A stretch of DNA of 59,610 nucleotides from Firmicutes bacterium UBA7510 (GTDB taxonomy: Bacteria; Bacillota; Clostridia; Tissierellales; Sedimentibacteraceae). A program made the position numbers and the translations under genes. The notes under the pieces were generated by a model. The model was not told where the DNA came from, ran no database searches, and worked only from the letters and a program-made list of their open reading frames with translations. The stretch lies in assembly GCA_002479485.1 (NCBI GenBank), contig DLNM01000063.1, positions 1-59,610 of the forward strand. Direction: 5' to 3'. Every line of letters starts with the position of its first letter. Positions within the stretch are counted from its first letter, which is position 1. This document shows positions 42,513-50,631 of the stretch, in pieces.

Positions 42513-43577
42513 TTATAGTTCTATTAATTCCTTAGGTGCTGTAACAAGGTTTTCATATCCATCCTTTGTTATAAGAACTTGATCCTCAATTCTTACTCCT
42601 CCCCAGTTAGGTATATATATACCTGGCTCCATAGTTGTAACGTTGTTCTCAAATAATACAGCCTGAGAATTTGCACCCATAAATGGTATCTCATGAACAA
42701 AAAGACCTATACCATGTCCAATATTATTATAATGATATTCATAGTATTCTGTGTCCTTTATTGCTTTAATAGAAGCTTCATATATGTCTTTACTAGTAGC
42801 GCCAGCTTTCATTACATCTAAAGCATCTTGGAGCATTTGTTGTTCAAGTCTATATACTTCTTTTTGTTTATCAGATGCTTTACCAACCACAACAGTTCTT
42901 GTCATATCAGATAAATATCCTTTATAACCACATCCGAAATCCATTAATACAAAATCACCTTCCTCTATTTTTTTGTCAGATGGTATACCATGTAATAAAG
43001 AAGTTCTTTTACCCGAAATTACAATATCTCCATAAGGTTTAGAATCAGAACCTTCACTAACCATATAGTATGATAACTTAGCTGCAATTTCTTTTTCAGA
43101 AACACCTACTTTAATATCTTTTAGTATCCTCTCAAAAGCACGACAAGCGATTTGACATGATACTCTTTGATTTTGTATTTCTTCTGGCGTCTTTACTGAC
43201 CTGAAATCTTCTATAACATTTGTTAAAGGAATTAAGTTTGCTTCAATCTTTTCAGATAAGCCACTATAATTTAAAAATGTTATATTGTCAGCTTCAAATG
43301 CTACAGATTTTAAATTAAGTCCATTTGCTAGATTTGCTATCGCTTCAGAGATACTCTTGCCAGCAGTTCTCCAATTAACAACCTCGAAGCCTTTACATTC
43401 ATCCTGCGCCTGTTCTGTGTACCTTGGATCAGTAATAAAATAATTTTTATTAGTAGTCACTAACAAGTACGCATCATCACTGGTGTATTTGCTTACATAT
43501 CTAACATTGTGAATTTTACTTATAAAAAATCCATCTAAACTTTTTTCTTCCATTACGCTTAAAAGTTTTTTTAACAT
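42513..43577 (-). CDS. M24-family metallopeptidase (Xaa-Pro aminopeptidase/dipeptidase type)
   Basis: 354 aa: an N-terminal creatinase-like domain (1-125) and a C-terminal pita-bread domain. Metal ligands can be placed in LMDFGCGYKGYLSDMTRT (two Asp), GHGIGLFVHEIPF (His), TTMEPGIYIP (Glu) and GVRIEDQVLIT (Glu). Members of this length remove or release proline-adjacent residues from short peptides, acting in the cytoplasm. It heads the copy-2 opp operon, 42 nt downstream of a sigma-54 promoter, which suggests that it processes the imported peptides. The exact specificity, aminopeptidase P or prolidase, is not determined by these motifs. Confidence 0.9.
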   Translation of the reverse strand: MLKKLLSVMEEKSLDGFFISKIHNVRYVSKYTSDDAYLLVTTNKNYFITDPRYTEQAQDECKGFEVVNWRTAGKSISEAIANLANGLNLKSVAFEADNITFLNYSGLSEKIEANLIPLTNVIEDFRSVKTPEEIQNQRVSCQIACRAFERILKDIKVGVSEKEIAAKLSYYMVSEGSDSKPYGDIVISGKRTSLLHGIPSDKKIEEGDFVLMDFGCGYKGYLSDMTRTVVVGKASDKQKEVYRLEQQMLQDALDVMKAGATSKDIYEASIKAIKDTEYYEYHYNNIGHGIGLFVHEIPFMGANSQAVLFENNVTTMEPGIYIPNWGGVRIEDQVLITKDGYENLVTAPKELIEL

Positions 43578-43618
43578 ATATGCCTCCTATTCGAAATAAT
43601 AACAACATCCTATATTAG

Positions 43619-43634
43619 AGCAATTTTTATGCCA
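43619..43634 (-). promoter_or_regulatory. Sigma-54 (-24/-12) promoter of the M24 peptidase-opp operon
   Basis: The minus strand reads TGGCATAAAAATTGCT, nearly the consensus TGGCACR-N4-TTGCW with correct 10-bp GG-to-GC spacing. It lies 42 nt before the M24 gene and downstream of the genes for a sigma-54 activator and sigma-54 itself. Confidence 0.88.
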
Positions 43635-43727
43635 ATCATTATTTCGACGTAAATTTATGGCAGTTATTAGTAAAATTTGTATGGTAAACGTTATCTTTTC
43701 AACAATTTTGACTAATAATAAAAAAAA

Positions 43728-43769
43728 ATGAAAGATAATACTAAAAATTGTTTTAGTAAAATCTCTCAT
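43728..43769 (-). terminator. Large dyad after the activator gene: terminator, possibly also enhancer
   Basis: The core ACTAAAA (43740-43746) / TTTTAGT (43751-43757) is extended outward by AGAT/ATCT and ATGA/TCAT, and bordered by an A-run and a T-run. It can end the activator mRNA 60 nt after its stop. It also lies about 100-130 bp upstream of the sigma-54 promoter, the usual place for activator binding, so a double role is possible. Confidence 0.6.
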
Positions 43770-43837
43770 TTTTTTATTTGTATTTTTTTTAAGCACTTTT
43801 TGTAAATATTATAATCTTTTGTACCGTTTGTGGGCGT

Positions 43838-45262
43838 TTATTCAAATGTCATGTTACCTTTTATATCATATTTTAATATTTTGTTAAATAATGTTTGTCT
43901 AGGTATTTCAAGCAATTTAGCCGCTCGTGCTTGATTTCCATTAGTTACAGCTAAAGCTTTTTTTATCATATCTATTTCTACTTGTTTAAGAGTATCCTTT
44001 AGTGGGTATATAACTAAGTCATCTTTTTTTGATTTATCAATATCATTACAATTATAATTTTTAATGTTATCTGGTAAATTATCCAACTCTATAATATCTT
44101 TTTCTATAAAGTTCATTATATTTTCTACAGTATATCTAAGTTCTCTAATATTACCAGGCCAATCATATGAAACTAAATACTTTTTACATGAATCTGAAAT
44201 ATCAATCACGTTTTTATTAAGTATTCTATTATACATATTGATAAAATAATTTAATAAAATTTCAATATCTTCTCTTCTATTTCTAAGAGGAGGAATATTT
44301 AAATTAATAACGTTTAGTCTATAATATAAATCCTGTCTAATAAGACCACTATTAACAGCTTCTAAAGGGTCTACATTGCTAGTAGCTACAACTCTAACAT
44401 CAAGTTTTATAGTTCTATTACCTCCCACTCTCATTATCTCTCCAGTTTGCAAAACTCTTAAAAGCTTTGCTTGAAGTTCTAAATCCATGGAATTAATCTC
44501 ATCAAGCAGAAGTGTTCCACCGTCAGCTATTTCAAACAAACCTGGCTTCTCTTTTGAGCCTGTAAAACTTCCTGATGTTGTACCAAATAAAATACTTTCT
44601 AGTAAGTTCTTAGGTATTGCTGCACAGTTTTGAGCAATAAATGGCTTATCTTTTCTTTTAAAACTTGAATTATGAATCGCTTGAACTACTAACTCTTTTC
44701 CTGTTCCAGTCTCTCCATAAACTAGTACAGAAGAAGAGCTATCAGCAATTTTTATTATTTTATTCTTTAGCTCTTTTATTTCTTTGCTTTCACCAATTAT
44801 ATCCTTAATAGTATAGCAAGCACCGTTGTTTTTATCATTTGAACATGAATTTATTCTATAATGGTCTTCCTTTTGCAACTCAGTAACTTTTTTGTGCAAC
44901 TTTTTGAAATTATTTACATCCTCTAAAATTTCTATAGCACCAACAATCTTGTTGTTATCTACCAAAGGTAAAGTTGTAGAAATTGCAGTTACACGCTTTT
45001 TAGCATAATTAATAAATGTTTGTATATAGTCAAATATAGGCTCACCGGTTTTTAAAACTCTATAGAAGGTACTTTCTTCTTCAGTAAAATTTTCTAATAA
45101 CTCTAGTATGTTCTTACCTATCATTTCACTTTGGTCTTTATTTTGATCAAAGAAGTTTGCAATTGGTTCATTATAATAAACTAAATTAGCGTTTTTATCA
45201 ACTATAATAATACATTCATTTCTGTATTTAATCATGGTATCAAGCCATAATTTATACTCCAT
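43838..45262 (-). CDS. Sigma-54-dependent transcriptional activator (PAS-AAA+-Fis HTH)
   Basis: 474 aa. A PAS sensor domain covers about 10-118; a coiled linker follows to about 135; the AAA+ domain has Walker A GETGTGKE (183-190), Walker B LLLDE (251-255) and an arginine-rich PLRNRREDIEIL; the C-terminal Fis-type HTH (about 430-470) has NGNQARAAKLLEIPRQTLFNK. The sigma-54-contacting loop, normally GAFTGA, reads GSFTGS (231-236), keeping Phe and Thr. It has no receiver domain, so a small ligand or redox signal sensed by PAS is likely. It lies 26 nt after rpoN and directly before a -24/-12 promoter, so the M24-opp operon is its obvious target. Confidence 0.92.
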   Translation of the reverse strand: MEYKLWLDTMIKYRNECIIIVDKNANLVYYNEPIANFFDQNKDQSEMIGKNILELLENFTEEESTFYRVLKTGEPIFDYIQTFINYAKKRVTAISTTLPLVDNNKIVGAIEILEDVNNFKKLHKKVTELQKEDHYRINSCSNDKNNGACYTIKDIIGESKEIKELKNKIIKIADSSSSVLVYGETGTGKELVVQAIHNSSFKRKDKPFIAQNCAAIPKNLLESILFGTTSGSFTGSKEKPGLFEIADGGTLLLDEINSMDLELQAKLLRVLQTGEIMRVGGNRTIKLDVRVVATSNVDPLEAVNSGLIRQDLYYRLNVINLNIPPLRNRREDIEILLNYFINMYNRILNKNVIDISDSCKKYLVSYDWPGNIRELRYTVENIMNFIEKDIIELDNLPDNIKNYNCNDIDKSKKDDLVIYPLKDTLKQVEIDMIKKALAVTNGNQARAAKLLEIPRQTLFNKILKYDIKGNMTFE

Positions 45263-45288
45263 AACAAGTTTTCCTCCTAAACAAAGTT

Positions 45289-46707
45289 CTAAAATCTTCT
45301 TCTCATAGAAGAAGAAGGTATCATCATTTCATCCCTATACTTAGCAACTGTTCTTCTTGATATATTTATACCTTTATTTTCTAATACATCAGCAATTTTT
45401 TGATCACTTAATGGCTTTTGAGGGTTTTCCTCATCTATTAACTCTTTAATCTGTGCCTTAACACTTGTAGATGATACTCCCTCACCACCGTTATCATCAC
45501 TAACAGAGCTTGTGAAAAAGTATTTTAATTCATAAAGTCCTCGTGGAGTTTGAACATATTTTCCATTTGTAGCACGACTTACAGTTGATTCATGCACAGA
45601 TATGTCTTCAGCTACATCCTTTAAAACTAACGGTTTTAGTGCACCATCACCATAATCAAAGAAATCTCTCTGAAATTTTAATATAGACTCTACAACCTTA
45701 TATAATGTTATTCTTCTTTGTTCAATACTCCTAATCAACCACATTGATGAATTAAGCTTATCCGATAAAAATTTATTGGCTTCTTTATCATTAATATCAT
45801 TAGACATTTGTTTATAATAACTGCTTATAGATAAAACCGGAAAATTACTATCATTAACTATTATAATATATTCATCGTCTACCTTCTCTATAGTTACATC
45901 CGGCACTATATATCTAATATTATCACTATCTACTATAAATCCTCTCGCTGGTTTAGGCTCAAGCATTTTTATAATATCGCAAATACTTTGAACTCTTTGC
46001 ACAGGTATATGCAATTCTTTCGATATTTTTTGCATTTTATTTGTAGCAATATCATCTAAATACTTGTCCACTATTAAATATGCATTTCTATCTTGTATAC
46101 CTTTTTCTTTTAGCTGAATCATTAAGCACTCACTTAAGTTTCTAGCCCCTACTCCAACAGGGTCAAATCCTTGAATAAGATGCAACGCTTTTTCAACATC
46201 AACAGGGTTTTCACTTATTTGCATACTTATATCATGAATAGTTGAAGCAAGATAACCCTTATTATCTAAAGATTCTATTAAAAACTCCCCTATTTTTCTT
46301 TCTTTTTCTGTTTTTACAGACATTCCGAGCTGAAGCATTAAATGTTCTTTTAATGATATTTTTTTAGATATATAGCTTTCAAAGGATTGTCTATTGTCAT
46401 AATCGTTGAAGTATTCGTAATTTTTATAACTTATATCATCATACTTCTCAACTACTTCCTTCCAATCTATTTCATCCTTTGTATTATCACTATCGGTATA
46501 TGCATCTATTTTTTCATTATCATCTTTAGAATTACTTTCTCTTTTTTTATCAACTACTTCTAAAAAAGGATTAGCCTCTAATTGATTATTCAAATATTCC
46601 ATAAGCTCGACATTATTAAATTGCAATATTTGTATAGCCTGCCTAAGCTCAGGTGTCATTATTAATTTCTGCGTTTGTGACAAACTAAGTTCAAAACCCA
46701 TTTTCAT
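45289..46707 (-). CDS. rpoN: RNA polymerase sigma-54 factor RpoN
   Basis: 472 aa from the ATG at 46707, chosen because AGGAG lies 8 nt before it; an in-frame ATG 54 nt upstream has no ribosome site. Region I is Gln-rich (LSLSQTQKLIMTPELRQAI-like), an acidic region II covers about 50-100, the core-binding and HTH regions follow (VHESTVSRATNGKYVQTPRG), and the RpoN box reads SRRTVAKYRDEM near the C-terminus. It directs polymerase to -24/-12 promoters and needs an activator ATPase. Placing rpoN directly before an activator gene is unusual and ties it to the peptide locus, though it may serve other promoters in the genome. Confidence 0.96.
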   Translation of the reverse strand: MKMGFELSLSQTQKLIMTPELRQAIQILQFNNVELMEYLNNQLEANPFLEVVDKKRESNSKDDNEKIDAYTDSDNTKDEIDWKEVVEKYDDISYKNYEYFNDYDNRQSFESYISKKISLKEHLMLQLGMSVKTEKERKIGEFLIESLDNKGYLASTIHDISMQISENPVDVEKALHLIQGFDPVGVGARNLSECLMIQLKEKGIQDRNAYLIVDKYLDDIATNKMQKISKELHIPVQRVQSICDIIKMLEPKPARGFIVDSDNIRYIVPDVTIEKVDDEYIIIVNDSNFPVLSISSYYKQMSNDINDKEANKFLSDKLNSSMWLIRSIEQRRITLYKVVESILKFQRDFFDYGDGALKPLVLKDVAEDISVHESTVSRATNGKYVQTPRGLYELKYFFTSSVSDDNGGEGVSSTSVKAQIKELIDEENPQKPLSDQKIADVLENKGINISRRTVAKYRDEMMIPSSSMRRRF

Positions 46708-46790
46708 GGTAACATCTCCTTTTTTAGCATAAATAAATATACTCATGCAATTGATATACACAAAATTTTACCCTTTTTACTATTGCATTA

Positions 46791-46819
46791 ATTATACCAA
46801 AATACTAAAGAAAAAGCAA
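46791..46819 (-). promoter_or_regulatory. Probable promoter of rpoN
   Basis: On the minus strand -35 TTGCTT (46814-46819), 17-bp spacer, -10 TATAAT (46791-46796), just beyond the grdD terminator. Confidence 0.6.
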
Positions 46820-46835
46820 AATGATTTTAAATATA

Positions 46836-46875
46836 AAAAAACTTCACATTTTATCTCTAAAATGTGAAGTTTTTT
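46836..46875 (-). terminator. Terminator of the glycine reductase cluster
   Basis: An 18-bp perfect stem (46836-46853 with 46858-46875) with core CTTCACATTTTA, loop TCTC, flanked by A- and T-runs. It is 8 nt past the grdD stop. Confidence 0.93.
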
Positions 46876-46882
46876 TATTTTA

Positions 46883-48055
46883 TTAGCAATCAGCCTTTTC
46901 CTTTGAAACATATCCTGCTTCAATTAATACATTTATTGCATCTTTAAGCTTAGCTTCATTTACTAAAACTATAGGGCCTGTACATCCCATTCCGCTTTCA
47001 GCATAAATGCCTTTTTTCCATAAAGCCTTTACAGCATCTTCAAGATCCATTATTTCAATACCTGATATTTGTCCTGTAACAACTTCTTTTTCTGGAGCCT
47101 TTACTTCTTCATCAGAAGCTGCTTCCTTTTTAACTGGCTTTAAGCCTTTTAATATATCAGCAAGTCCTGCTTTTTTAGCCTTAGCAAATTCTTCTTTAGC
47201 TATTGCAAGAAGATTTCCTCTTACTAAATCTGCTGCATATTTGATTGCACCTTCTACTACTGGTTCGCCAGAAGCTCTTGATATAATCATTATAATTTTA
47301 TCAAAGCCTTCACCGATTCCTGGTCCATATCCGTAGCCTAATGATTCGTATGAACCGCCAGTAGTGTATGAAGAAAACATCTTCATCATTAAGTTACCTG
47401 TTAAAGAGTCCATAACCATAACATCGGCTGCTGCCATTAGTAGGTCATTACCTCTCATAACAACTCCGCCATCAGATCTTTTTGACTCTGCAAATGTTAT
47501 ATCAAAGCCATTTTCTTGAAGCTTTTTAAGTGCTATTTCAACTTGTCTGGCACCATCAATATTTAAGATACCTACTGTAGGGTTTTTAATTCCGCAAGCT
47601 TTTGCTGTTATAATTCCGTAAATTGCGTTTTTAACCATACCTTCAACTCTATCAGTTGATGAAGTACCAGTAGTTGTAGCTATAAACATTTCTTTTCCAG
47701 TTCCAGGAGTTATTACTCTACCTACTGTAGAAACCCCTATAGGGAATGGATAGTGCATTGTTACTGCTGCATCTATTTCACCATTATTTAAAAGCTCTTC
47801 CATTGTTTTATGAGCTTCATCTTCTGCATTTACTGCTGCTAATTTAAGTCCTTCAGCTGCTTTTGTACCTATAACTGTTACATCAATGTTAGATTTTAAT
47901 GCTTTTACAGCACCATTTATAGCATTATCTTCACCATGCTCACTTCCAAGTGCAGTAATACCTATATTAGGTTTTTTACCATATGAGCCTGTTGCAAGTG
48001 TATCAGCTAGTTCTGAAAACACTTTACCTATAATTTTTTTAACTTGTTCTGACAT
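46883..48055 (-). CDS. grdD: Glycine/sarcosine/betaine reductase component C, alpha subunit
   Basis: 390 aa, a PlsX-like (phosphate acyltransferase-like) fold. With GrdC it takes the carboxymethyl group from selenoprotein A and releases acetyl phosphate, which yields ATP through acetate kinase. Seen motifs include PNIGITALGSEHGEDNAI near the start and MVMDSLTGNLMMKMFSSYTTGG. A Lys/Glu-rich linker (about 300-325) precedes a C-terminal domain containing GMGCTGPIVLVNE. It lies 10 nt after grdC and is the last gene of the cluster. Confidence 0.95.
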   Translation of the reverse strand: MSEQVKKIIGKVFSELADTLATGSYGKKPNIGITALGSEHGEDNAINGAVKALKSNIDVTVIGTKAAEGLKLAAVNAEDEAHKTMEELLNNGEIDAAVTMHYPFPIGVSTVGRVITPGTGKEMFIATTTGTSSTDRVEGMVKNAIYGIITAKACGIKNPTVGILNIDGARQVEIALKKLQENGFDITFAESKRSDGGVVMRGNDLLMAAADVMVMDSLTGNLMMKMFSSYTTGGSYESLGYGYGPGIGEGFDKIIMIISRASGEPVVEGAIKYAADLVRGNLLAIAKEEFAKAKKAGLADILKGLKPVKKEAASDEEVKAPEKEVVTGQISGIEIMDLEDAVKALWKKGIYAESGMGCTGPIVLVNEAKLKDAINVLIEAGYVSKEKADC

Positions 48056-48065
48056 TATATCACTC

Positions 48066-49595
48066 CTATTCTGCTAAAAGATTTGAAGCGAAATTTTTAA
48101 GTGCCTCCGCAATTAAGCCTTTGATTTGTTCTTCTGATACAGATTGCTCAGGTGTGTTTCCATGGTTAGACTCAACTAAGAATGATACACCATCAAATAA
48201 GTTAGTCATTCTTCCTAAGAACAAACTTCCTTTACCAACTATCATAGCTCTCTTAGTAGTTCCTGCTAAAATTTCTTCTCTAGCAAATCCTAAATAAGGA
48301 ACTCCTGATGGTATATGTCCTTGTGTTGGCGCCCAACCTGGCATACCGTATTTATCACCAAAAGTAGCAACCTCTGATTTTTCTAATTCGCCTCTTTTTA
48401 CTGCTAAAGCAGCTATCATCTTATAGTTAGATGCTGGAACGTCTCCTGCTCCTGCTGGTTTAGTTATATCTGGGTTTTGCATTTCTGCTGAATATTTATC
48501 AACATCAGTTATTTTAAGACCAGCTTTATCTAAAGCTTCAGTAACTAATGATCCGATAACAGCTTGTGGTGATGAACCAGTTCCAACTGTGTGCATTCCT
48601 ATTACGTCTGTAATAAATTCAGGGCTTATTCCATCATTTTCACTTACTAAAACAGCAAATCCACCTAAGCAGTCTTCTAATATTGGAAGCTCTTTTTTAA
48701 TATGATCTTTACCATTCATACCTAATTTAGCTGTACTTCCACCTGCTGAAACTACAACATTTTTAAATGTTCCAGACTTAACTAATGCTGCTGCATGAAT
48801 TAATGCGTGTGCTGGTCCTGCACAGAAACCTCTAACGTCTGAACCTGTAGCATTTACAAAACCTGCAATTTCAGCACAAGCTTTAGCGAAGTTTCCGCCA
48901 CCTCTTTGGTTCATATCTCCACATGCTTCTTCACAACAGTCAATTACATATTCAATTTCATTTCTATCTATGCCATTTTTTGCAACTAAGTGTAACAAAG
49001 ATAATACGTTTGAAGCCTTTGAAACTAAGTTTTCAAACATAACGTGTGCTGATAAGTTTTCATCTATATCATGTGCTCTTTTTACACAACCAACAACTTT
49101 ACCTGCATGGTGTAAAGCTTCTGCATGCTCATCATTGATGATATGCATAATAGTGTCTAAATCTTCACCATCTTTAACTTTAGATGCATAGTCTTTTAAT
49201 ATTGGATGAACGTTATATTTCTCTTTTGTACTTGAAGCAAAATTTTTCTCTAATTTAACAAGGTCAAATGCGTCACAAATTTGCATTAATGCTATAAATT
49301 CATCTTGTGGCATTATTTCACCAAATTTACCTTCTCTTGTTGCTCCTTCTACTTTTTTATCAAACCAAGGAGCCTCAATTTTACCTAAATCTTGTGGTGT
49401 CATGTTTCCTATATAAGTTTGGTTTGGTGGGTAAGCTACTACCTCTTCAAACGTTCTAAGATTTGCAGGTATTTTCTTTAAATAATCTGATTCTGGATTA
49501 ACTCTTCTTTCAGTAGTTTGAGTTGTTCCATGATGTAACACCATGTCTGGTGTATGAACTAATACATATCCAGTAGCTTTTAATACACTATTCAT
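48066..49595 (-). CDS. grdC: Glycine/sarcosine/betaine reductase component C, beta subunit
   Basis: 509 aa, thiolase/FabH-like protein that carries the acetyl group on a Cys before phosphorolysis with GrdD. Characteristic stretches are LVHTPDMVLHHGTTQTTERR near the N-terminus, RGFCAGPAHALIHAAALVKSG with the likely active Cys, and HGNTPEQSVSEEQIKGL at the C-terminus. GGAGG precedes the ATG. A terminator-like hairpin lies between grdA and grdC, so grdCD may be expressed at a different level. Confidence 0.95.
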   Translation of the reverse strand: MNSVLKATGYVLVHTPDMVLHHGTTQTTERRVNPESDYLKKIPANLRTFEEVVAYPPNQTYIGNMTPQDLGKIEAPWFDKKVEGATREGKFGEIMPQDEFIALMQICDAFDLVKLEKNFASSTKEKYNVHPILKDYASKVKDGEDLDTIMHIINDEHAEALHHAGKVVGCVKRAHDIDENLSAHVMFENLVSKASNVLSLLHLVAKNGIDRNEIEYVIDCCEEACGDMNQRGGGNFAKACAEIAGFVNATGSDVRGFCAGPAHALIHAAALVKSGTFKNVVVSAGGSTAKLGMNGKDHIKKELPILEDCLGGFAVLVSENDGISPEFITDVIGMHTVGTGSSPQAVIGSLVTEALDKAGLKITDVDKYSAEMQNPDITKPAGAGDVPASNYKMIAALAVKRGELEKSEVATFGDKYGMPGWAPTQGHIPSGVPYLGFAREEILAGTTKRAMIVGKGSLFLGRMTNLFDGVSFLVESNHGNTPEQSVSEEQIKGLIAEALKNFASNLLAE

Positions 49596-49658
49596 TATTT
49601 CCTCCTAAACTAATTACAACACTTATAAAGTATGTGTTTATACAAAATATATATTGCA

Positions 49659-49684
49659 AAAAAGGTGATTTAAATCACCTTTTT
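49659..49684 (-). terminator. Terminator-like hairpin between grdA and grdC
   Basis: A perfect 26-bp palindrome centred at TTTAAA (AAAAAGGTGATTT / AAATCACCTTTTT), 12 nt past the grdA stop. It could end most grdX-to-grdA transcripts. Confidence 0.85.
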
Positions 49685-49695
49685 CACTATATTAA

Positions 49696-50166
49696 TTAAA
49701 ATTTACAGAATTGCTCTCTTATAGAAGACATTTCAGAAATTATGTCATCTACATCGATAACCATTTCCATCATACTTACTTGCTCATCGTAGATAGCCTC
49801 ATCTACTTCACCTTTTATTTCTGGCTCACATACATGATATACACGAAGTCCTAACTGAACTCCTGTCAATGGACCTGCGAAAGTTGGGTCACCGTTTGTT
49901 ACAGTTTCAGCAGCTAAGCCTGAAGCTTCGCCTTCAGCAGCACCTAGTACTACTACCATATTCTCTGCACCGTATTTCTCAGTTAACTCTTTTACTCTCT
50001 TTTGATTTTCCAAATCCATTGCTCCAGCGGCAGTTCAGACAAAGCATTCTGTAGATGAATATACTACTTCTGCTCCAGCTGATTTAACACACTCTTCAAT
50101 AGCTGGACCAGGTATACCGTCTCTGTCGCCTATAATGATTATTTTTTTACCATTTAATAAGCTCAT
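49696..50166 (-). CDS. grdA: Glycine reductase selenoprotein A, with in-frame UGA for selenocysteine
   Basis: 156 aa read through TGA at 50035-50037 (codon 44). The surrounding motif CFVU-TAAGAMD is the redox/acyl-carrying centre of all GrdA proteins: Sec44 accepts the carboxymethyl group and Cys41 forms the selenenyl-sulphide that thioredoxin reduces. The start ATG (50164-50166) has a GGAGG site. A conceptual translation that stops at TGA would begin falsely at Met52. A SECIS-like hairpin (TGC/GCA flanking CGCTGGA) directly follows the UGA, as expected in bacteria. It lies between trxA (110 bp, very AT-rich gap) and the terminator at 49659-49684. Confidence 0.97.
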
Positions 50167-50276
50167 TTTTTCCTCCTGTTTTGATTAATTGATTTATTTT
50201 TTATTATTTGCTGTTTATTACTATTTATTTATATAATTTTTATATAAACTTATTTTTATATAAATTTTAAACTTAT

Positions 50277-50594
50277 TTATATATATTTTTGGATCATTGC
50301 TTCTACTGCTTCTGGTGTAGCGTCTTCTTTGATTAACTCTTCAACTTTAGCACCATCTTTGTATATAGCAACAACTGGTAAACCTAATATTTTTTGTCCT
50401 ATTGCAAGTCTTCTTGCTTTAGTAGTATTTAATGAAGTAAACTTCATTTTTCCATCATATTTTTCAGCAAATCCGTGAACATGTGGCATTAAAGCTTGAC
50501 ATGGAACACATCCATCACCAAAGAAGTCTACTAAAACATATCCTTCGCCTTGTAATACTTCAGCTTCAAATGTATCCTTATTAACTTCTAACAT
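50277..50594 (-). CDS. trxA: Thioredoxin of the glycine reductase system, CVPC active site
   Basis: 105 aa, thioredoxin fold. The active site reads GCVPCQ (Cys29-Cys32 region) instead of the standard WCGPC, as in the glycine-reductase thioredoxins of amino-acid-fermenting Clostridia such as Eubacterium acidaminophilum. It passes electrons from TrxB to the selenenyl-sulphide of GrdA. It lies 37 nt after trxB. GGAGG precedes the start. Confidence 0.94.
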   Translation of the reverse strand: MLEVNKDTFEAEVLQGEGYVLVDFFGDGCVPCQALMPHVHGFAEKYDGKMKFTSLNTTKARRLAIGQKILGLPVVAIYKDGAKVEELIKEDATPEAVEAMIQKYI

Positions 50595-50631
50595 TTTTAC
50601 ACCTCCATAAAATAAATTTTTATTTCACTTT

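Noticed and set aside
43587..43796. 69-aa minus-strand reading frame between the M24 gene and the activator
   Set aside because: It overlaps the sigma-54 promoter and the large dyad, is low-complexity, and has no ribosome site.
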